From: Viola odorata
Taxonomy: Eukaryota > Streptophyta > Magnoliopsida > Malpighiales > Violaceae
Length of the DNA: 64,000 nt
Assembly (NCBI GenBank): GCA_963691705.1
Contig: OY829545.1
Coordinates: forward strand, 29,499,475 to 29,563,474
Direction of reading: 5' to 3'
This document shows positions 24,701 through 35,809 of the stretch, piece by piece. The translations under genes and the position numbers were made by a program. The notes below the pieces were generated by a model. That model had not been told where the DNA came from and made no database searches. It was given only the letters and a program-made list of their open reading frames with translations. The first letter of the stretch is position 1. Each line of letters opens with the position of its first letter.

Positions 24701-25237
24701 TTGAGATCCCAAAAGTCCACGCACATGCGAACCTTCCCATCTTTCTTAGGCACTGGCACTATGTTGGCGATCCATTCTGGGTACTCGGCAACTCTAAAAA
24801 AACCCGCGTCTAGTTGCTTGGTAACTTCTTCTTTGATTTTCAGAAGGATGTCTGGATGCATCCTCCGAAGTTTTTGCTTGACAGGCTTAAACTCAGGTTT
24901 TAATGGAATACGATGCTCAACTATCCCGGGATCAAGACCTGGCATGTCGGCGTATGACCATGCGAATACATCGGAGTAGTCCTTGAGGAGAGAAATCAAC
25001 CTTTCTCTCTGAGTCGTATCCAGGGTAGTTCTGATCTTGACCAGTTTTTGATTCTCGTTGCTTGCCCCCAAGTTTACTTCGTCCAATTCCTCCCGATGAG
25101 GGGTTATTTCATTTTCTGAACTTTCTAGTAAACGGGCCAGTTCGTCGGAGACTTCGGCCTTGTCTTCGGTCGTAGCGATGATTTCTTCGCCAGTAAAGAC
25201 ATAGGTTTTATCAAGACAATCCAAACTAACACTCATC
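21798..25237 (-). pseudogene. pol: Pol of C: RT, RNase H, archaeal-type RNase H, integrase
   Basis: Read on the minus strand from the acceptor at 25238, the order is RT (VCVDFWDLNRASPKDDFP, MPFGLKNAGATYQR, EIYVDDMIAKS), first RNase H (to about 23640), a second RNase H (WWIMFFDGV, NNIAEYEACISGL, FGDSALVI), the zinc-binding integrase head (HEGVCSTHASGH, CHKCQ) and the integrase core (MWGIDIIGQI, TDNGTNLNG). Two RNase H domains mark the Tat lineage. Damage: in-frame stops after RLRQF, YSMLE, APDGR and KKILPH, a one-base insertion in a C run near 22690, and the catalytic Glu of the integrase replaced by Lys at 22347-22349. The natural stop is at 21798-21800. Not functional. Confidence 0.9.
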
Positions 25238-25389
25238 CTGAAATTAAAAGTGCGAAAAAAAGAGATGCGTAAAATGAAAGTTTGCATATATATTGATTTT
25301 TAACAAAAGGGAACATGAGTCCCTACAAAAATGTTTTCGTAAGAAAACGTGCCAAAAACGTATATATATTTTTCAAAAGGAGAAATTAT
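25238..25389 (-). other. Intron between gag-pro and pol of C, donor lost
   Basis: The minus strand keeps a good acceptor (cttttaatttcag) at 25238, but the donor dinucleotide that is GT in D is AT here (25388-25389). An Ogre intron that joins gag-pro to pol is known from the literature. In C it could not be spliced at the original site. Confidence 0.65.
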
Positions 25390-27600
25390 GGAGAGACATC
25401 CGGAAGCATGGTGATGGTCCAGTTGCACACAGACTCCCCTGACTTCTTTACGAAAATGACTGAACTAGGCGACGATTCTTCTTCTCCTATAGTGCAGATA
25501 CGGAGGTTTGATACCCTGATTGGATTTTCATTGATGGTTTCAGCGGCGAAGGGGAACGTGGTTCTGATATGGGGGATTAGCATTTTGCCCTCTAGCGCAG
25601 AACATCCAAATAGCTTAGCCAGCTGCTTTTCTTTCTTTTCTTGGGAAATCCTGGTGAAATCGGCCTTGCTGGGTTGGTACCCTAACCCAAATCGGTCTCC
25701 GAAGCTCTTCGGAGGTGCCCAGCCTTTTGATCCTTGTAACTCGGCCCCGAGCCGTTTTCCCAATTGGAAGCTTCCCTTTAGTATTGGCTTAGTGGTTGTT
25801 TCGGCTATCCCAGATTTTGAGGCTTCGCAAATGGGGGATCCTTCCTCGATCCAATCCGCGTTGACGATTTCGAAGGCTTAGAAAGAACTCTCCAAGGTTT
25901 CGGCAGTTTTGATGTAAGGCATGGATGCATGCTTGGCCAAGATCAAGGCTTCCTCTGCCTTTATTGTGACGAGGGCATTGTCCTTGACGTATTTGAGGCA
26001 CTGATGCAGGGAAGAGGGGACGGCTCCCGCTGAATGGATCTAAGGCCGTCCTAGAAGCATGCTGTAAGCGGGTTGGATTTCCATGATCTGGAATGTCAAG
26101 GCGAAAGTGTGGGGCCCGATGACCATATCCAACTCAATGTTCCCGATGATCTCTCGAGTGGTGTCATCGAAAGCCCTAGCCATCATTCCGCTAGGTTTCA
26201 TGAGAGAGGAATCGACCGGCAGTTGTTCGAGGACATGCCTGGGCATGACATTAAGTGCGGACCCATTGTCGATTAGGGCCTTTGCTATGACGTGTCCCTT
26301 ACATTCTACTGTGATGTATAGGGCCTTGTTGTGATCTCTTCCCGAGGGTCGATCTCTCCTTCAGAGAAGGAAATGCTGCTTAAGGCTTGAATTCTTCCTA
26401 CGAGGTTTTCCACCCCTTCCGTGGTGATATCCTTAGTCACGAAGGCTTGCTTCAAGACTTTTAAGAGAGCTTGGCGATGTGGCTCTGAAGTAAGGATCAG
26501 CTCCATGATGGAGATGCGAGCCGGGGTTTTCTTTAGCTGTTCGATGATGCTGAACTCGCTCTGTTTCATGATTTTAAGGAACTCGGTTGTCTCGTCCTCG
26601 GTTACAGGTTTGCTCAAACCATGCGTCTCTTCTATCGTTTCTTCGCGGATCGCAGGATTTTTTCCTTTGGCCTGTTGTTGCTTTTCTACTTCCTCCGAGA
26701 TGTAACATCTTTCGGTGCGGGTCATGCCCCCGATATAAAAGGCTTCACCAATAGCGAGTCCTGTTGGTGTGACGGCAGGAGGGGTGGTGACCACCGTGTA
26801 TCTGTAGTTGAATGAGACCGCGTGTAAGTCTTGGCTGGGAGTATTCACAGCTAATGTGAACACTACTTTGCATGGGGTCGGGGCTGCATCCCCTGTTTGG
26901 GCCACGTATTTGAAGGAATACGGTGCTGCAGGATTATCCTCGATGGCGTTGATTGCTCCTTGGGTTTTCCTTTCGGTTTGAATGATCCCGAATGTTGTGA
27001 GTTGCTTGACTTTTTGCCGAAAAAGTCTGCAATCCTGGATGTCGTGCTTGCTTTCCCCTTGGCAGAATAGGCATTGGGCCTGACTATTCCCCGGGAATGG
27101 TAGATATGCGTTGTTAGCTAATGCGAAGAACAGTTCTTCATTGGGTACTTCCTTCACTGAAAGGTGAGAATCGTTGATTCCTCTGGATAGAATACCGTTC
27201 ACCCTCGGATTGGGGTGTGGCGGAGGACCGGTTGTCACATCAGGACCCTTTGTTAAACCTTTGGAAGAGATTCGTCCGTGCTTGCTTAGGTGATCGACCT
27301 ACTCTTTAAAGGCGTAATAATTTTCCAGGGAATGTCCTCATGTTCCAGCGTGATATTCGCAGTTAACCTCTGGATCATACCAGCTAGGGTAAGGAATTGA
27401 TTCAGACGAGAGCGGGGATGGTGTAATCTGCCCGTCTGCTAAGAGGCTTGCGTAGATTTCTTTCAAAGGAAAAGGAGGAAGTGACCATGTCGGTGAAGGG
27501 TATGACTCGGAGTCTGAAGATTCCCAAGAGGGTAGTAAGGGCACTATGCTAGAATGGGAGGGTGGTGCTGAATACCTGACGAGGTAATCGAATTTCCCAA
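25390..27600 (-). pseudogene. gag-pro: Gag (C-terminal part) and protease of C
   Basis: Minus strand, from right to left: a Pro-rich gag segment, a CEYHAG..GHSLEN-type metal-binding motif (27338-27400), the CLFCQGESKHDIQDC knuckle-like motif, a gag/protease linker (EFSIIEQLKKTPARISI), the aspartic protease part (MPRHVLEQLPV to PAYSMLLGRP) and a glycine-rich tail with KGWAPPKSFGDRFGLGY. The frame breaks near 26310, where the protease active-site region lies, and several stops interrupt it. The N-terminal gag, ORF1 and 5' LTR of C are absent: the sequence switches to D at about 27600. Confidence 0.85.
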
Positions 27601-27612
27601 AAGAAATTGCCA
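27585..27612. other. Head-to-head junction of elements C and D
   Basis: Left of here gag reads on the minus strand (element C); right of here gag reads on the plus strand (EIAKRVEQGIKSGR, element D). No LTR, PBS or ORF1 intervenes. The exact base cannot be fixed by eye because the two frames overlap for some bases. Confidence 0.7.
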
Positions 27613-30082
27613 AAAGAGTCGAGCAAGGGATTAAGTCTGGACGAATCGTACCTCCGGCACTAGAGTCTACGCTGAAGAAAGCATCCGTCGTAAAAAGGGA
27701 TGTTGGATTTGTCGCTCCCCAAGCTAATCACGGGCAACCATTTCCACCACCTCCGCCTTATTTATCGCCACCGCCCTACCCTTTGCCATCACTATATCAA
27801 CCCACCTACTTTCCTTTCACCTCGCCACCCGCTGCTAATATCGCGCCTCAAAATCCTACGCATTTCCCACCGCCTCCGGCACAAACATTACAACCCCTGC
27901 AGCCTAAGCCATATAACCCACCAAAGGACCCAAATAACCAAAATGCGTCAAACAATCGGTGGAACTGAGAACCTTTGCCTCCATATCCTCTCCCCGCGGG
28001 AGAAATCTACAAACATCTCTTGGCAGCCGGACAGATCGTACCAGTTCCAGCTCAGCCTCAAATGCCTCCTTACCCGAAATGGTATGATCTCAACGCAAGG
28101 TGCGAATACCACGCTGGAGCCCCAGGTCACACCCTGGAGAACTGCTTCGCATTCAAAGCAAAAGTCCATCACTTGATCAAGAGTGGATGGGTATCATTCG
28201 AAGGGTTAGCTAAAGGACCCAACATATCCACCAATCCTCTCCCCAATCATTCCCAAGGAAAGGGAGGGGTGAACGCCATCTTAGTAGGAGGAATCGACGA
28301 TTCTTACCCTTCAATGAAGGAAGCACCCAATGAAGAACTGTTCTTCGCATTAGCTAACAATGCATACCTGCCATTCCCGAAGAATAATTAGGCCCAATGC
28401 CTATTCTGCCAAGGGGAAAGCAAGCACGAAATCCAAGATTGTAGACTTTTTTGGCAGAAAGTCAAGCAACTCGCAACATTCGGGATCATTCAGACCGAAG
28501 GGAAAACCCGAGGAGCAATCAACGCCATCGAGGACAATTCTACAGCACCGTATTCCTTCGAATACGTGGCCCAAACAGGGGATACGGCCATGACCCCACG
28601 CAAAGTAGTGTTCACATTGGCCGTGAATACTCCTAGTCAAGATTTACACGCGGTCCCATTCAACTACGGATACACGGTGGTCACCACCCCTCCTGTCGTT
28701 ACGCCAACAGGGCTCGCTATCGGCGAAACCTCTCACATCGGGGGCATGACCCGCACCTGAAGATGTTACACCTCGGAGGAAGTAGAGAAACAATGACAAC
28801 CCAAAGGGAAAAATCCCGTGATCCGCGAAGAGATTGTCGAAGAGACGCAAGGGTTGAGCAAACCTGTAACCGAGGACGAGACAGCTGAGGTCCTCAAGAT
28901 CATAAAACAGAGCGAGTTCAGCATCATCGAGCAGTTAAAGAAAACCCCGGCTCGTATTTCCATCATGGAGTTAATCCTTACTTCAGAGCCTCATCGCCAG
29001 GCTCTCTTAAAAGTCTTGAAGCAAGCCTTCATGACTAAGGATATCACCACGGAAGGGGTGGAAAACCTTGTCGGAAGAATTGAAGCCCTAAGCAGCATTT
29101 CCTTCTCCGAAGGAGAGATCGACCCCGCAGGAAGGGATCACAACAAGGCCCTATACATCACGGTAGAATGTAAGGGACACGTCATAGCAAAGGCCCTGAT
29201 CGATAACGGGTCCGCACTGAATGTCATGCCCAGGCACGTCCTCGAACAACTACCGGTCAACTTTTCTCACATGAAACCTAGCAGAATGATGGCTAGGGCT
29301 TTCGATGGCACCGCTCGAGAGATCATCAGGAACTTTGAGTTGGATATGGTCATCGGGCCCCACACTTTCGCCTTGACATTTCAGATCATGGAAATCCAAC
29401 CCGCTTACAGCATCCTTCTAGGATGGCCTTGGATCCATTCAGCGAGAGTTGTCCCCTCTTCCCTGCATCAGTGCCTCAAATACGTCAAAGACAATGCCCT
29501 CGTCACAATAAAGGCAGAAGAAGCTTTAATCTTGGCCAACCATTCATCCGTGCCTTACATCGAGACTACTGGAACCTTGGAAAGCTCTTTTCAAGCCTTT
29601 GAAATCGTCAACACAGATTGGATCGAGGGAGGATCCCCCATTTTCGAAGCCTCAAAATCTGAAATGACCGAAGCAACCACTAAGTGTATACCAGAGGGAA
29701 TCTTCCAACTAGGAAAATGGCTTGGCGCCAAGTTACAAGGGTCAAAAGGCTGGGCATCTCCGAAGAGCTTTGGAGACCGTTTTGGGTTAGGGTACTAACC
29801 CAGCGAGGCCGATTTTGCCAGAATTGCCCAAGAAAATAAAGAAAAGCAACTGCCTAAGCTATTTGGATGTTCTGCACCGGATGGCAAAATGCAAATCCCC
29901 CATATCAGAACCACGTTCCCCTTCGCGGCTGGAACCATCAATGGAAGTCCAATCGGGGTATTAGACCTCCGTATCTGCACTTTGGGAGAAGAAGAATCGT
30001 CGCCTGATTCAGTCATTTTCGTAAAGAAGTCAGGGGAGTCTGTGTGCAACTGGACCATCACCATGCTTCCGGATGTCTCTCC
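27603..30082 (+). pseudogene. gag-pro: Gag-protease of D, one frame with five stops
   Basis: A single reading frame runs from the junction to the intron donor, broken only by stops at 27966, 28389, 28758, 28794 and 29796. Contents in order: gag segment EQGIKSGR and a Pro-rich stretch (27700-27950), CEYHAGAPGHTLENC, CLFCQGESKHEIQDC, linker, aspartic protease with ALIDNGSALNVM (about 29200; Asn in place of the usual Thr after Asp) and SILLGWP, then the LGAKLQGSKGW...FGLGY segment. It is about nine-tenths identical in protein to C by eye. No frameshift is needed, which suggests moderate age. Confidence 0.88.
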
Positions 30083-30229
30083 GTAATTACTCCTTTTAGA
30101 AAAATATATGTTTGCACGTTTTCTTATGAAAATATTTTTGTAGGAACTCACGTTCCCCTTTTGTTAAAAATCAATACATATGCAATTTTCATTTTACGCA
30201 TCTCTCCTCTTTTCGTATTTTAATTTCAG
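30083..30229 (+). other. Spliceable 147-bp intron between gag-pro and pol of D
   Basis: Donor CC|GTAATT at 30083, acceptor TTTTAATTTCAG| at 30229, with a pyrimidine-rich stretch before the acceptor. Removing it joins the protease tail (MLPDVS) to the pol start (MNVSSDC) in frame, in phase 2; left in, the frame stops at once (TAA at 30084-30086). This matches the known Ogre arrangement. Confidence 0.7.
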
Positions 30230-31130
30230 GATGAATGTTAGTTCGGATTGTCGTGATAAAACCTATGTCTTTACGGGCGAAGAAATCATCATTACAACCG
30301 AAGACAAGGCCGAAATCTCCAGCGAATTGGCCCATTTACTAGAAAGTTCAGAAAAGGAAATAACCCCTCATCGGGAGGAATTGGACGAACTAAATTTGGG
30401 GGCAAGTAATGAGAATCAGAAGCTGGCTAAGATCGAAACTACCCTGGACACGACTCAGAGAGAAAGGTTGATTTCTCTCCTCAAAAACTACTCGGACATA
30501 TTCGCATGGTCATACGCCGATATGCCAGGTGTTGATCCAGGGATAGTTGAGCATCACATCCCATTGAAACCTGAGTTTAAACCTGTCAAACAAAAACTTG
30601 AAGAAAATCATCCAAAAATGGTGGTCACTCATAAAGATTGGCATGACATGCTTCATTTCGCACTGCATGCTTACCGGATAGCAACTCGTACGTCCACGAG
30701 GGCAACTCCCTACTTGTTAGTCTACGGCATGGAAGCCGTAATCTCGCTTAAGGTAGAAATCCCTTCTCTCCGAATCCTAGCAGAGTCAGAAGTGGAAGAA
30801 TCGGATTGGGCAAGAGTGAGGTACGAGCAGTTAAACCTCCTTCCCGAAAAGCACTTGGCCGCTATCTGTCATACACAATTGCATCAGCAAAGAATGGCCA
30901 ACGCTTATAACAAGAAAGTGTGACCTCGCGAGTTCAAGACTGGGGATTTATTGTTGAGGAAGATTCTCCCTCATCAGGAGGCTAGTCAAGGAAAGTGGGC
31001 CCCAAGGTACGAGGGCCCATATCTCGTTAAAAGTGCATTCTCGGGGGGTGCCCTAATGCTAACCAACATGGACGGAGATAATCTACCAAGACCGGTAAAT
31101 CCCGACGTCGTCAAGATATACTTCACCTGA
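30230..31130 (+). pseudogene. pol: Pol of D: RT start fused to integrase end by deletion
   Basis: The exon starts like C's pol (KTYVFTGEEI, FAWSYADMPGVDPGIVEH, FKPVKQKL), then at about 30600 jumps to the region after the integrase core (KMVVTHKDWHDML) and continues to the integrase C-terminus and natural stop at 31128-31130. About 2.2 kb with the RT palm, both RNases H and the integrase catalytic triad is missing. One further stop (TGA at 30921) interrupts the tail. The join lies in short homology (caaacaaaaac). Only C is available as an undeleted comparison. Confidence 0.88.
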
Positions 31131-31353
31131 AGTATCGCGGGCCTTGCATCCGGCCGAATCAAAGACATAGGGTTTTATCATGACAATGCCACTCGAATGT
31201 TTATCCTGAAATTAATAAACATCGGTCTTGTTGTTTTAAATCTTTCTTCCCTTTTTCTTAAAATCGTGAGATGACAAAAGGAGGCATGGCTTCGGTGGCT
31301 CCCAAGGAGTAATTCGAAACATGAGGCACGACACTTAGACTAATGCCACTAAT
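31131..31353 (+). other. 3' UTR of D, first part
   Basis: It holds the segment after the pol stop, as in C at about 21560-21797 in reverse. It is cut by element E at 31353; the flank CTAAT (31349-31353) is duplicated at 39067-39071. Confidence 0.75.
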
Positions 31354-32652
31354 TGATGGTTGCCGAAACTGTCAAAATAAAATAATACAATCTACCAATG
31401 CACATGTAGTTTTATAATAGTAGCAAGTGGTAAAAGGTTCATCCTCAGGGATTCAGTGGCAATTAATATTCTTTATAAATGACAAGATGAGTAATAGGTG
31501 GTAAATACCAATATCGATTGTTGTGTTGCAATTGCTTAAGAAACAGAAATAACATAAAACAGTAAAGAAAATGTGTTATGTGTGTGTTCAAAGGTGACAA
31601 AGTTCCTAGTAAGGATTCGACTAAGCACACGAATTAAACTGACTGATCATTGATTCAAGTATTTTCAAGACCGAACTTATAGGCGACTATAGAGACCAGG
31701 TGTTCACCTAAATCTCCTGCTCTCCTCCTAAACAAGGCTAATAAAGAGACACTCTATTAGAAGCCCCTAATCGGTTTGACAATTCTAAGAGACACTCTAT
31801 AGAATTTAATCAAATGATTGATAATTCACAGAGAGAGACCGATCCCAAGTCTGGGATAAAAATCCTATAAACCTGACTCTATTCGTTTTCTATTCTGATC
31901 CGTCAATCAGATAGTTGCCTTCGCATCTCTCTTTACAATGTAGACTCCAAAGTATCAAGAGAAGACTGTAATTAATCAAATCCTATTTGTAGATGATCAG
32001 GCTTCAATAGGAATAAGATTAACTTGACATTCAACTAAAACAAATAGAGATATAAGCTGGAATTTAATAAGAACAATTAGATCTCACAATCAATTATTCA
32101 TGGCAATGAATCCTTACAAGGAAAATAGAATTTAGCCAAGCATCATCATAATAAATATATAAAAGAGATTAAAAGCATAAAAGATATTTAATTAATTAAA
32201 AGAAAGAATAAGCAGCAGTTGTTCAAGCTATTGCAAATGGAATTGTTGTCTCTGCCAAGAAGAAAGAAATATGCTGTGTGTAAAAGATGAAGTTCATAGA
32301 GGCGCAACCTCCTTTCTTAAATAATAATAATTACTTAAAATTGTCTATTTCCAAAATTCAAAAATAGGATAATATCTAATAATATTTGTTCCACAATCCT
32401 AACAGAAGCGTAGGAGAATATCAGCGGCAGCAGGACTTCTTGTTCCAACAGGAGTCCGCAAGACAAAATCTTCTAGAAGAAACAGCAGCCACAAAATTGC
32501 TCTGCAACAAACGGCTTCAGCTCCTAACGAATGAAATGCTATCCAGCAACGTTCTCTGTAATAAAGGAGTGAAAAACCCAAGAATTAGCAGCATCATCGT
32601 CCTAAAATAGACATAAAAGATGACGATAAATAAATATTTAACGCTTCAATCA
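31354..32652 (-). repeat. 3' LTR of E
   Basis: 1299 bp. On the minus strand it runs from TGATTGAAGCG to GGCAACCATCA. It holds a stretch with a partly repeated gagacactctat motif near 31745-31800 that the other LTR lacks in part, which explains the length difference. The open frame at 32386-32610 has a near-copy in the other LTR and is not conserved as a gene. Confidence 0.92.
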
Positions 32653-32666
32653 AATCCCCCACACTA
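32653..32666 (-). other. Polypurine tract of E
   Basis: On the minus strand gtgtgggggatt lies immediately before the 3' LTR start. Confidence 0.7.
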
Positions 32667-34097
32667 ACCTATGCTCGCCCTCGAGCATTACACTCAAAAT
32701 TGCCCCCTAATCAGAACAAATGGTTTCCCACAAGGCAAACAAGAAAAGCATACTCAGCTCATAAGCACAGAATTCGACACAACCTCCTACCTAGATAGCA
32801 TCCACATCAAACTCAAGGAATAACGAAACCAAGGGAGAAACTTTCCCATACCTAGCATAGTCACAAGCAATCCTCACACAGAAAATAGTATTTGCACTCA
32901 AACTCAACAAGGATTATGGCTAGGTGTTTACACTCAACAATGCAAATAACGATGCACAAAATCAGATTTGCACTATCGACCCGAGTACGGAGATCACATG
33001 CGCAGGCAATCATACAATCATAAAAACTTTACAAAGGTAAAGCAAAAGTATCGTGTAAGAGAAGAGGGTTCAAAAGAGAGAGAAGGAAGGATAGAAGGCT
33101 TCTTAGCTGGAAAAAGCGAGGTGGCGAGAGTATCTCTTGTTTGGTAGCAGCGAAGCAAGGCAAAGAGCGTCATATTTGACAGTGGGGGGTATTCTTCTTT
33201 GTAGTTCTCTCATCCTTCTGAATTTCTTCACTCTCTGCTCGGTTCTGAATTTTTGCTCCTCTTTTGCTCGAATATTTATTCATTCTTTTTGTTCTTTTTT
33301 TGTTCTTTTTTTTTCTTTTTTTTCTTTGAGCAAAAGAGGAGTGAACAATTTGAATTCCAATGACTGACTGGAGCAGCAGAGTCTCTGTCGTGATCAGGCA
33401 CAAGCGAGTGGTTGCCTTCAATGCTTCGGTCTATGCCTTCATTTCTATTTTTTCTTGTTGATTGCCTTGAACACTTGGTTTAGTTGTTCATTAATCTGAA
33501 ATTTTGCTTCTTTTGTTCCGATGTGGTTGCCATACTATTGCTCTGGGCATCTGTCTTTGTTTTCAGCTTAATGATCTCATAGTTGTTGTCAATGTTCCTC
33601 TTTTGAATCTGCCTTGGCTCTCCATACTGTCTCGCATCTTGATCTTGCATCTAAATACCCCCACTCTAATGTTATTGCTTCTCTTTACCCCACCTTGCTT
33701 ACTGCCAGAGAACTCTCCCCTGCTAAGAATAGAAAGAAAAGTCTCGAACAGTTAGAAGGGTGGTGAAAATAAGGGTGAAATGAGTGGCAGGGGCAATATA
33801 AAAGCAAGAAAAAAAGATAAGAAAGAAGATTGCAAAGTTTTTAATCACGTTGTCACTTTCCTACGTCTAATTGTGCCTATACCCAGGGGTCTCACGCAAA
33901 TCCAGCCAGCACAAACGTCATGCATCCACTCAGAAAAGATGATAATGGCATGAAAGTTCGAGAGCTCACAAGATAAACGAATGACTACAAGCGACTAGGC
34001 AAGGCATGGATATAGGAGCTAACAAGTAGTGTGACTGTGCACGTGAATATGTGCAGTGAGATGAGTGCTTCCTGTTCAAAGCGCCTAAACCTTTCAT
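32667..34097 (-). other. Non-coding 3' region of E
   Basis: About 1.4 kb between the env-position ORF and the polypurine tract. It contains a T-rich tract with tttgttctttttt units at 33285-33335. No credible reading frame was found on either strand. Confidence 0.55.
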
Positions 34098-35345
34098 TCA
34101 AATAGAGGGGTTTTCAAAATCAAGGGCAGTGTGGTTTTCAATAAATTCAGCGAAAGCGAAAATGAAAAACACCCAATCAATCAAGCAAAAATACACAAAA
34201 GATTTACTCAAAACAACCAACGCAAACAGACTCAAAACAGACTCAATCAGGCAAACAAAACAGTCATGATCAACAATAAAATACCTCCCCCACACTAGAC
34301 GACACTTTGTCCTCAAAGTGTGAGAAAGGGAATGTCTATAAGCATCATCTTTATCAAAATCCTCAGGGTAATCAGTTAAGCAGTTCATATACCAGGCAGC
34401 ATTCAACTCATCAACATTCATAAATCCAAGCATAACTTTAAATTCATTCATGCTAACATGATAATAATGGTTAACAAGTCTAAAATTAACTTCCTCAGTA
34501 CCTAGTTTATTTTTCCTTGGACGAACCAGCCAAAACGAGGAGTAAAACTCTAGGTTCAGCTCTAAATAACTAGCATGCTTAGGGAAAAACAAATTCTTCT
34601 AACCAATATTATAAACAAATTCAGTCACAGAGTCAAACACATAAGATTTTTCAGCATGCTAATATCCATTTCAGCACATGGGGTAATTTCACATCTAAAT
34701 TTAGCATGCAAATTCTCTATAGTACCAGACTCATCAAAGCTTAACCAACCATTGAGGTTATCAATGGTTGGTGGTACCTGAATTGGAATTTTCGCACCCT
34801 TGCTTCTGCTTCTGACTCTAACGTGACCTTCTTGTCTGCTTGGTTCAGCTGCTGGCTTGGAAATTGAAGATGAAATTCTGGTCTGTTTGGGCCTGCAATC
34901 CGATTCATGGTGCTTTTCATCTTCCTCTGAATTAGACCCGTGGGAAGAGAATTTTCTCTTCTCCCCCACACTATTTCCTTTCGCCGCAACCAAGGGACCC
35001 TTGGTTTTCCTCATCCTGGAAAGCGGTTGTTCATCGGAGTCAGCCTCTGACTCGACTAAGTTGGCCGCAGGATCTGCCTGAAAGGTTGGATCGGATGTTG
35101 TGGTTCGCCAGAATTAGGGCTGATGTGTGGAACCCGTAGGCCACTTTCTGTCGGGGTTTGAGCAATGGTGGTCGAGGTGGGTGCTGGCAGTGGCGAAGGT
35201 CGCCGAACGGACTCCGGCGGCGCTGGAATGGCAGTCCACGACGGAGATGGGCGCTGGGGGGTTGCAACGGCTACGCTGGAGGGGCTGATTTGTGGTTCGG
35301 GTCTTGTTTGGTGTTGCCGTCGGCGCCTCCTCTTGTCATCACCAT
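34098..35345 (-). pseudogene. Env-position ORF of E (Athila-like, role unproven)
   Basis: Three overlapping minus-strand pieces form one decayed gene from ATG at 35345 (MVMTRGGADGN) through a Pro/Ser-rich N-terminus, a basic Ser-rich part (35014-34780) and a domain with NLEFYSSFWLVRPRKN and FRLVNHYYHVSMNEFKVMLGF (34592-34300). In Athila elements an ORF lies at this place between pol and the 3' LTR and is often called env-like. The second half resembles that family to me, but there is no visible signal peptide or membrane segment to show an envelope role. Frameshifts near 35050 and 34620 break it. Confidence 0.55.
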
Positions 35346-35809
35346 GGTCGTGACTTTGGGAGTTTTGGATGTGAGGGAGCAGCTAGGGTTTCTAGAGGAA
35401 GAAGGAGATGGTTTAATTTGGCTTTTGATTTTGGAATTGGGTGAACGGCAATGTATGGTAGAAAAATGGGCTTAAATGACTTAAGCCCATAAAGCTCCTC
35501 CCATGGGCTAAAACTCATTTAAACCATTGTAAAAGCTCTTCAAATGTACACCTAGCCTCCATTATTTCCTCTGGTCACGTGCTCCTGCCATAAAACACAA
35601 TCAACATATCATCATATTTCCAGAAAACTTCCTTGACAGGGAAGCAAAAATAAAAACAAAAAAATAAAAATAAAAATGAAATATTTTTATTTTTTATTTT
35701 TATTTTTTTATTTTTGAAAATTTCTACTTTTATTTTTTAAACACATGGTTTGCCTCCATGAAGCATCTCGATTTATTGTCTTTGGACTAGACATTTTTCT
35801 TGCTTTATT
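35346..35809 (-). other. Deletion-scar region of E with an A/T palindrome
   Basis: This short non-coding stretch separates the protease frame from the env-position ORF, where RT, RNase H and integrase would normally stand. At about 35645-35735 A-rich (aaaataaaaa) and T-rich (tttttattttt) blocks face each other and would form a long imperfect hairpin. Confidence 0.6.
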
